A stretch of DNA of 54,346 nucleotides, taken from assembly GCA_964542305.1 (NCBI GenBank), contig CAZITX010000017.1, positions 1-54,346 on the forward strand. The letters are read 5' to 3'. The first letter of the stretch is position 1. The number at the start of each line of letters is the position of its first letter. The translations under genes were made by a program, and so were the position numbers. The stretch comes from DMER64 sp964542305. GTDB taxonomy: Bacteria; Bacteroidota; Bacteroidia; Bacteroidales; UBA932. This document shows, piece by piece, positions 49,638 through 54,346 of the stretch. The notes under the pieces were generated by a model. It was not told where the DNA came from and made no database searches. It saw only the letters and a program-made list of their open reading frames with translations.

Positions 49638-50822
49638 TTAGTAAATCATCTCCTCTCTGAAATTCTCCACAATGGAAGAGAAGGAATTTGCCACGGATTG
49701 TCCCAGGCCGCATTTAGCTGTCAGCTGCATGGTTTCGGCAAGACTCAGGAGTTTATCCAGGTATGAAGCCGGTTTCTCTCCCCGCTTCACAGCTTTAATG
49801 CCTTTGAGTAATTGTTGGCAACCAACACGACAAGGTGTGCATTGACCGCAAGATTCCTCGGCAAAGAAATTCAGGTAATTGTCCAGTACGTTAAACATGG
49901 AACGGGAACTGTTGAACAACATCATGGAGCCTCCTGTAGGAAGCGAGATCCCTACCAGTTTGCCTTCATAGCCGATGCTTGTCTCGGCGAATTTTTTACG
50001 TGGGACAAGGAACCCGGCAGCACCGCCAACCTGAACCGCTTTGGTATCGTCATCCCCGAATTCTTCAACAAAATCAGTGAGACTCATTCCAAGTTCAAGT
50101 TCATAAATACCCGGTTTTGGTGTGTCACCCGAAACAGAGAAAAGTTTTGTTCCGCGGGAGAACTGAACACCCAGGTCGTAAAAGCGTTTGGATCCGTAAT
50201 TGAATATTGTGTAGGTATGGGACAGCGTTTCAACGTTGTTTATAACCGTTGGTTTTCCCATATAACCGTAAGCTGTGGGATAGGGTGGCTTGTTGCGTGG
50301 TTCTCCACGTTTCCCTTCCATGGATTCAAACAGGGCTGTTTCCTCGCCGCATATATAAGCACCGCTTCCCATAAATATGCTGATCTTGAAATCATATTTA
50401 ATTTCCTTACAGAAAAATTCAAATTCACTGATTGCTTTTTTCAATTCCTGTTGCAGGAAAAAATATTCGCCCCGGAGGTATATGTAACCTTTTTTTGCCC
50501 CTATTACGTAACCGCAGATGGCAATTGCCGTTAAAACCTTAAAAGGAACCCGGGACAGGATCTCCCTGTCTTTGAAAGTTCCCGGTTCTCCTTCATCGGC
50601 GTTACAGATAACATACTTTTCATCTGATTTCAATTCAGAAGTAAGTTTCCATTTCAATCCTGTGGGGAAACCGGCTCCGCCTCTTCCTTTTAACTCGGAA
50701 CTGATCAATTCGTTTATCAGTTCGTTTGGGGTACGCGCCAGGCTTTTGGTAAGCACTTCTTCCCAGTCATTTTCGTTCTTGAAAATGAAATCGGCTCTTT
50801 TTAGAATGTGACTAGTTGACAT
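49638..50822 (-). CDS. hydB: NuoF-like subunit of the hydrogenase complex (HydB), short form
   Basis: 394 residues from ATG 50822, preceded by AGGAGGTGAAC. The FMN/NAD domain has GRGGAGFPTG (47-56), NADEGEPGTFKDRE and GSGAYICGEE; the SLBB part follows, and the [4Fe-4S] site is ESCGQCTPCRVG with a late Cys. Classical HydB (Thermotoga) also carries an N-terminal thioredoxin-like [2Fe-2S] domain and C-terminal ferredoxin domains; both are missing, so it looks like NuoF itself. The start overlaps hydC by 11 bp. Confidence 0.92.
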   Translation of the reverse strand: MSTSHILKRADFIFKNENDWEEVLTKSLARTPNELINELISSELKGRGGAGFPTGLKWKLTSELKSDEKYVICNADEGEPGTFKDREILSRVPFKVLTAIAICGYVIGAKKGYIYLRGEYFFLQQELKKAISEFEFFCKEIKYDFKISIFMGSGAYICGEETALFESMEGKRGEPRNKPPYPTAYGYMGKPTVINNVETLSHTYTIFNYGSKRFYDLGVQFSRGTKLFSVSGDTPKPGIYELELGMSLTDFVEEFGDDDTKAVQVGGAAGFLVPRKKFAETSIGYEGKLVGISLPTGGSMMLFNSSRSMFNVLDNYLNFFAEESCGQCTPCRVGCQQLLKGIKAVKRGEKPASYLDKLLSLAETMQLTAKCGLGQSVANSFSSIVENFREEMIY

Positions 50823-51303
50823 GTTCACCTCCTATGATTTTATCATTCAGGTAACTGGTTAAAATTTCCCGGATCTTTTCCGGGGTAAGTTCTGTGTACA
50901 CTTCGTTGTTGATCAACATAGCAGGGGCTTTGTGACAAAATCCCAGGCAGTTGGTTTCCAGGAGGGTGAATTTTCCGTCCTGTGTGGTTTCTCCGACCTT
51001 GATCTTCAACATATCCTCTATGGCAAGAAGAATTTGTTTCTCTCCTTTCATGGAACATGTGATCGTTTTGCAAATACGAATAATGTATTTGCCCATTTTT
51101 TTGCATTCCATGAAAGAATAAAAAGTAGCAGTTCCGTAAACTTCCGTTACAGGAATATTCAGTTCACGTGAAATGGTCAGCATGGAAAATTCAGATAGGT
51201 ATTTTTCCTGTTCAACTACTCCCTGGAGGATCGGCAATAGACTACGTCGCTCTCTGCCGTGCCGGTCGGCAAGGTCCTTAACTAGTTCGGTAATTGGTTT
51301 CAT
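50812..51303 (-). CDS. hydC: NuoE-like subunit of the hydrogenase complex (HydC)
   Basis: 163 residues, the usual NuoE/HydC length. The thioredoxin-like [2Fe-2S] domain has its four Cys in CKTITC and NCLGFCHKAP, after the N-terminal helical part (LLPILQGVVEQEKYL) and the VYGTATFYSF segment. It should receive electrons from the HydB flavin. It is the first gene of the hydCBA operon. Confidence 0.94.
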   Translation of the reverse strand: MKPITELVKDLADRHGRERRSLLPILQGVVEQEKYLSEFSMLTISRELNIPVTEVYGTATFYSFMECKKMGKYIIRICKTITCSMKGEKQILLAIEDMLKIKVGETTQDGKFTLLETNCLGFCHKAPAMLINNEVYTELTPEKIREILTSYLNDKIIGGEHVN

Positions 51304-51598
51304 CCAAAATCAATTAGGTAGGTTAATAAATCTTTAGTGTGTATATATATGTAGTATAGATTTTCGCCTCTGTAATTGTAATGATCGGATTCACTTCTAA
51401 TTCTGAACTTTTAGGTATAAGCATATTGTAAATATAACGTAAAATCACTCAAAAAAACAATGATTTCACAGAGAAATTTTTTAATGAAAGGCTTCGGGAG
51501 AGAATAATAATTTTATAACATTCTCATAGTCAGAAGTGAAAGCCGGAACGTTATGGTTACAATTTTAGTAACAAGAATAATTCCTATCTTCGTGCTCT
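51304..51598. other. 295-bp divergent intergenic region (hydC / polyene-type cluster)
   Basis: AT-rich. A TATCTTCG (51585-51592, one mismatch to the -7 consensus) lies 6 nt before the GTG of the first dehydratase gene. I see no certain -7 box for hydC and no Rex-type TTGTGA/TCACAA palindrome. Confidence 0.4.
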
Positions 51599-52048
51599 GT
51601 GAAAATACCTGAGAACGTTTTAATATCCGGAAGATCTTTGTATAAATATATTCCTCACCGTCCGCCTGTTTTCCTCATAGATTCTTATTACGGCAGGGAT
51701 GGAGAGGCCTCTTATTCGGGTTATACTCCTGTACAGAATTCGTTATTTTGCCCACAAGATATTTTTCTGGAAGAAGGTATTATTGAACATGCAGCCCAGT
51801 CAGTGGCTCTGGCGGCTGGAGTTGATACCCTGGAACAGGGCGGGGACGTAGTTCCCGGTTTTGTGGGATCTGTGAACGAATATCATTTTTATACCCCGGT
51901 TCATGCCGGTGACAAAATAATAACAGGTATAAAAGAAATCCATAAATTCACGGGATTTTTTGTTTTAAGGGTTAAAACTTACTGTAACAGCCGGCTTATA
52001 GCGGAAGGAGAAATGAAGGTAATAACCATTAAGGGATTGGCAGGATGA
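51599..52048 (+). CDS. Hot-dog-fold 3-hydroxyacyl-ACP dehydratase-like protein, first of two
   Basis: 149 residues with a GTG start. YKYIPHRPPVFLID resembles the FabZ HRYPFLLID motif with its catalytic His, and EEGIIEHAAQSVALAAG matches the helix that holds the second catalytic position (EAxAQ). The short leader (6 nt) fits the local promoter pattern. In aryl-polyene and flexirubin clusters two such dehydratases occur; this is likely the ApeP/ApeI equivalent. It overlaps the next gene by 4 bp (ATGA). Confidence 0.75.
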   Translation: MKIPENVLISGRSLYKYIPHRPPVFLIDSYYGRDGEASYSGYTPVQNSLFCPQDIFLEEGIIEHAAQSVALAAGVDTLEQGGDVVPGFVGSVNEYHFYTPVHAGDKIITGIKEIHKFTGFFVLRVKTYCNSRLIAEGEMKVITIKGLAG

Positions 52049-52596
52049 GAATATTTGCATTGGCGGTATTGGTCTTATTATTTGCTGCCTGCGGCACTAC
52101 AGGAAAAATTCCCCCGGAAAATGTAAGACCGTTACTGAACACATCAGAAGGTGTGAAAATGTATGACTTTCAACTGATTTACGGAAAGAATAATGTAGAA
52201 GGATGGTTGTTGGTAAATATGGATAAATCAGGAAATCAGCGATTTATATTAACGTCACACATCGGCATGTCCCTATTTGATTTGGAAGGAACGTCCGATG
52301 AATACCGCATATTGTATGTGGTAGATTTCCTGGACAGGAAAAGGGCACTGGATCTTTTGTGGAGTGATTTTTCAATTTTGTTTTCTCCGCAAATCTTTAA
52401 AAAAACAAATTTTGAAATAAATGAAAACGGAAATATCCGGATGCTTGAAACCGGTCACGGACCATTAAAAACATTGATCACAGCGAAAGACTACGAAGGA
52501 GGTTTTCCTAAAACCATACAAATTGATCATCCCCGATTAAGATTGAGCGTATTGATTAAACAACCGGATAATGTTGAGGGATCTCTTCTATATTGA
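52045..52596 (+). CDS. Lipoprotein of the polyene-type cluster (possibly DUF3261-like)
   Basis: 183 residues. The signal ends LLFAAC, a lipobox. The rest is beta-rich (VKMYDFQLIYGKNNVEGWLLVNMDKSG, RFILTSHIGMSLFDLEG) and resembles the LolA/LolB-like or DUF3261 lipoproteins found beside LolA-like proteins in aryl-polyene clusters. Assignment by neighbourhood and weak pattern only. It overlaps the neighbouring dehydratase genes on both sides. Confidence 0.55.
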   Translation: MRIFALAVLVLLFAACGTTGKIPPENVRPLLNTSEGVKMYDFQLIYGKNNVEGWLLVNMDKSGNQRFILTSHIGMSLFDLEGTSDEYRILYVVDFLDRKRALDLLWSDFSILFSPQIFKKTNFEINENGNIRMLETGHGPLKTLITAKDYEGGFPKTIQIDHPRLRLSVLIKQPDNVEGSLLY

Positions 52597-52936
52597 ATCA
52601 ATACATAGAGAATGTGAGAGCACGCTTACTGCCATTGCGGCAATAAATGTCACAAATCCTGTTTTTTTGGGGCATTTTCCCGGCAAGCCGGTCTTACCCG
52701 GAGTCTGTTCGTTGTTCCTGGTGAGAAGATGTTTGGAACTTTTTTTAGGATTGGAATTACAATATCATACTATAGATTTCTGTAAATTTACCGGAATGGC
52801 AGATCCTGAAAATCCTGATAAAATATTCCTGAGGATCTTGTGGGAAAATGTCAATGAAAGTAAAAAAATAAGAGCGGAAATGAAGCATGGATCATTGACC
52901 GTTCTTAAATTGCAAGCCATTTTAAAAGAGATTTGA
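52571..52936 (+). CDS. Second hot-dog-fold dehydratase-like protein
   Basis: 121 residues. NPVFLGHFPGKPVLPGVCSLFLVRRC matches the FabA/FabZ-type GHFPxxPVxPGV motif with its catalytic His. It overlaps the lipoprotein gene by 26 bp and precedes the LolA-like gene by 1 bp, consistent with a polycistronic cluster. It is likely the partner of the dehydratase at 51599. Confidence 0.75.
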   Translation: MLRDLFYIESIHRECESTLTAIAAINVTNPVFLGHFPGKPVLPGVCSLFLVRRCLELFLGLELQYHTIDFCKFTGMADPENPDKIFLRILWENVNESKKIRAEMKHGSLTVLKLQAILKEI

Positions 52937-52937
52937 A

Positions 52938-53531
52938 ATGAGAAAAATTCTTTTATTATTGCCGGTCATACTATTAATTTTGCCAATTGGTAAAACAACT
53001 GCCCAGGACAAAGATTTTTACAGTCAACTGGCAAGTATCTCTACCCAAATAGAAACGTTATCGGGATCTTTCAAGCAAACAAAAGAAGTCATCTCACTTG
53101 ATGTAAAAATTGTGTCTACGGGGACTTTCAGGTATGAAAAAAACAAAGAAATCCGGTTTGACTACGAAACACCCCGTGTAATGAGTATTGTAGTCAAAGA
53201 AAAGGAAGTCGAGATCATTACGGAAGAAAAAACAACTGTCTATGCCTTTAAAGGTCAGAAAAATGCGATGGCGGAAATGGCCCAGATAATGAACATCTGT
53301 ATGAAAGGCTTTTTAAAGGAGTTGGGAACAAATTACGAATTGAACTACAAGCTGAATGAAAAAGGTCATTGTGTAACGATTAAGAATGCAAAAAAAGAAT
53401 CAGAGAATTCTTTTGTCAGTATAGATCTGTGTTTTGACAGTTCAAAATATGCACTCAAAGAAGTAGTAGTTCACGAAAGATCAGGTTACGTCACCACCTA
53501 TGTTTTCAGTAATGTTAATATTGAAAAATAG
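52938..53531 (+). CDS. LolA-family outer-membrane lipoprotein carrier-like protein
   Basis: 197 residues with a signal peptide (ending GKTTAQ). The LolA pattern is seen in IETLSGSFKQTKEV, GTFRYEKNKEIRFDYETPRVMSIVV. In aryl-polyene clusters LolA-like proteins are thought to help move the lipid-linked pigment to the outer membrane. It should act in the periplasm with the lipoprotein encoded just upstream. Confidence 0.8.
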   Translation: MRKILLLLPVILLILPIGKTTAQDKDFYSQLASISTQIETLSGSFKQTKEVISLDVKIVSTGTFRYEKNKEIRFDYETPRVMSIVVKEKEVEIITEEKTTVYAFKGQKNAMAEMAQIMNICMKGFLKELGTNYELNYKLNEKGHCVTIKNAKKESENSFVSIDLCFDSSKYALKEVVVHERSGYVTTYVFSNVNIEK

Positions 53532-53539
53532 TATATTTG
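53532..53539 (+). promoter_or_regulatory. -7 promoter box (TATATTTG) of the HTH gene
   Basis: TATATTTG overlaps the 3' end region of the LolA-like gene's stop and lies 18 bases before the ATG at 53558. The HTH gene can therefore be read separately from the upstream cluster. Confidence 0.5.
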
Positions 53540-53557
53540 CAACTAAATATTCGAACC

Positions 53558-53965
53558 ATGAAAGTCAAGGACGTTCCACAAGATGACGAGTTTCTGCAAC
53601 CGGACGGAGATGTTTTATTAAGAGATAGAACGTATGCACTGGATGACGATGGAAAATACCGGGAAATTCCCAGTGCCGGATGGGCTCCAAAAAATGAAGC
53701 CATTAAATTTTCATGGAGTTATAAAAGCGAAGAAGCACAGGAAATTCGTAAAGAAGTCATTGCCGGCAAATACAGTCCCATAATGTATCATATGATCCGC
53801 TTACTGATGACACCAAGGATCCTGGCAGATTATACCGGTTTATCAAAACGAAAAATAAATAAACTCTGTAAACCCAAACACTTTGCTTTTATTAAAGCCG
53901 AGGATCTTTCCCATATTGCGGATGCCATGAATATAAGTGTTGAAGAACTTACCTCTATCGATTAA
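53558..53965 (+). CDS. HTH-type (XRE-like) protein
   Basis: 135 residues from ATG 53558. The N-terminal half is acidic and non-repetitive (KVKDVPQDDEFLQPDGDVLL…). The C-terminal half looks like a small helix-turn-helix: TPRILADYTGLSKRKINKLCKP, AEDLSHIADAMNISVEELTSI. It may regulate the biosynthetic cluster around it. Family not certain. Confidence 0.6.
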   Translation: MKVKDVPQDDEFLQPDGDVLLRDRTYALDDDGKYREIPSAGWAPKNEAIKFSWSYKSEEAQEIRKEVIAGKYSPIMYHMIRLLMTPRILADYTGLSKRKINKLCKPKHFAFIKAEDLSHIADAMNISVEELTSID

Positions 53966-53967
53966 AT

Positions 53968-54346
53968 ATGGAAATCAATTTTGAACACAGGCACGCCGCC
54001 CATTGCGAAAACGGTGTTGTGAGAAATTTACTGAATTTTTACGGGATTAAACTCAGTGAACCCATGGTTCTGGGACTGGGGTCCGGTATTTTTTTCTCCC
54101 ACATGCCTTTCTACAGATTGCACGGGATGGCCCTGACTTCTTTCAGGTACTTCCCGGGTAGTATTTTTACAAGGGTAACGCGTGCTTTGGGGATTGAAGT
54201 GCAGTGGCATAAATTCAAAGATCCGGACAAAGCCATGGCCAAACTGGATGAAGTGCTTGCACAGGGGATACCTGTAGGCTTAAGGGTAGGGGTATACCAT
54301 TTGTCGTATTTTCCGAAGGAATACCGGATGCATTTCAACGCCCATA
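53968..54346 (+). CDS. BtrH N-terminal-domain protein (3' cut by window end)
   Basis: 126 residues visible. The sequence HRHAAHCENGVVRNLLNFYG, then LSEPMVLGLGSGIFFSHMPF and EVLAQGIPVGLRVGVYHLSY, matches the BtrH N-terminal domain (a papain/NlpC-like fold; Cys in AHCENG). Proteins with this domain occur in Bacteroidota aryl-polyene/resorcinol-type clusters, often with a following ABC transporter. The gene continues past the window. Confidence 0.7.
   Translation, partial: MEINFEHRHAAHCENGVVRNLLNFYGIKLSEPMVLGLGSGIFFSHMPFYRLHGMALTSFRYFPGSIFTRVTRALGIEVQWHKFKDPDKAMAKLDEVLAQGIPVGLRVGVYHLSYFPKEYRMHFNAH

Noticed and set aside
49812..50534. Long plus-strand frame (240 codons) antisense to hydB, and a similar one at 23956-24597 antisense to the phosphohexomutase gene
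   Set aside because: Both mirror well-conserved genes on the other strand, contain no recognisable motif and are explained by codon bias.
51304..51598. Rex-type operator controlling hydCBA
   Set aside because: No TTGTGA-N6-TCACAA-like palindrome found by eye.

Overview
The window looks like a chromosomal segment of an anaerobic member of the Bacteroidota, most likely the order Bacteroidales. The evidence is the phylum's promoter pattern (TTTG, 19-20 bp, TAnnTTTG) in front of many genes, few Shine-Dalgarno sites, many TonB/lipoprotein/DUF families typical of the phylum (DUF4837, DUF5009, long S16), an electron-bifurcating type [FeFe] hydrogenase (hydABC) and the start of what looks like an aryl-polyene/flexirubin-type cluster. 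Species cannot be decided from sequence reading alone.

Layout. 1-1959: end of a YqaA-type membrane protein, a VanX-like dipeptidase lipoprotein, tRNA-Pro(CGG) and a secreted esterase. 1962-8264: a six-gene operon for a MacAB-TolC-like tripartite efflux system that ends in its own LytS/LytTR-type two-component pair. 8447-10279: a YiiX-type papain-like amidase and a 10-TM putative metal exporter. 10266-15281: a NitT/TauT-like ABC importer divergent from a TM1266-type small regulator plus TonB-dependent receptor, with a structured-looking leader. 15264-17377: an ECF sigma factor and zinc-finger anti-sigma factor, divergently transcribed across a large palindrome, each followed by a Spy/CpxP-like periplasmic protein. 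17476-18583: rpsP-rimM. 18601-25876: an unknown lipoprotein and a tightly overlapped six-gene operon ruvX-def-phosphohexomutase-DUF5009-MATE-cytidylate-kinase-like. 25937-32141: M23 peptidase, dxr, rseP, DUF4837, tRNA-Glu, rpsT, radC, upp. 32144-38632: amidohydrolase/rpoN, a GlsB-like acyltransferase, SPOR and LEA-like proteins, miaB. 38641-39177: two 27-bp repeats overlapping a tiny Cys-rich ORF, then an OsmC-family gene.

39290-44444 is the most striking part: a compact (about 5.15 kb) integrative element inserted in the 3' end of tRNA-Leu(CAA). It has 13-bp att repeats, near-identical 21-bp repeats just inside both ends (candidate integrase arm sites), a tyrosine integrase, an HTH/excisionase-like protein, a filamentous-phage-type (gene II/RstA-like) replication initiator, a GNPNGRP-motif protein and three proteins I do not recognise. 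No coat, Zot or conjugation gene is visible, so it resembles a satellite or rolling-circle integrated replicon. It also carries a hairpin that appears to replace the tRNA's own terminator, which now lies 5 kb away beyond the element.

44531-46940 is an accessory patch: a REP-associated tyrosine transposase-like gene with two REP-like palindromic repeats, an unknown ORF, and a 77-bp structured tandem repeat. 46943-51303 holds a TspO-like membrane protein and hydABC. 51599-54346 begins the putative aryl-polyene-type cluster (two hot-dog dehydratases, lipoprotein, LolA-like protein, HTH protein, BtrH-domain protein cut by the window end).

Across the window, four genes have the -7 box exactly 4 nt before the start codon, which predicts leaderless mRNAs.
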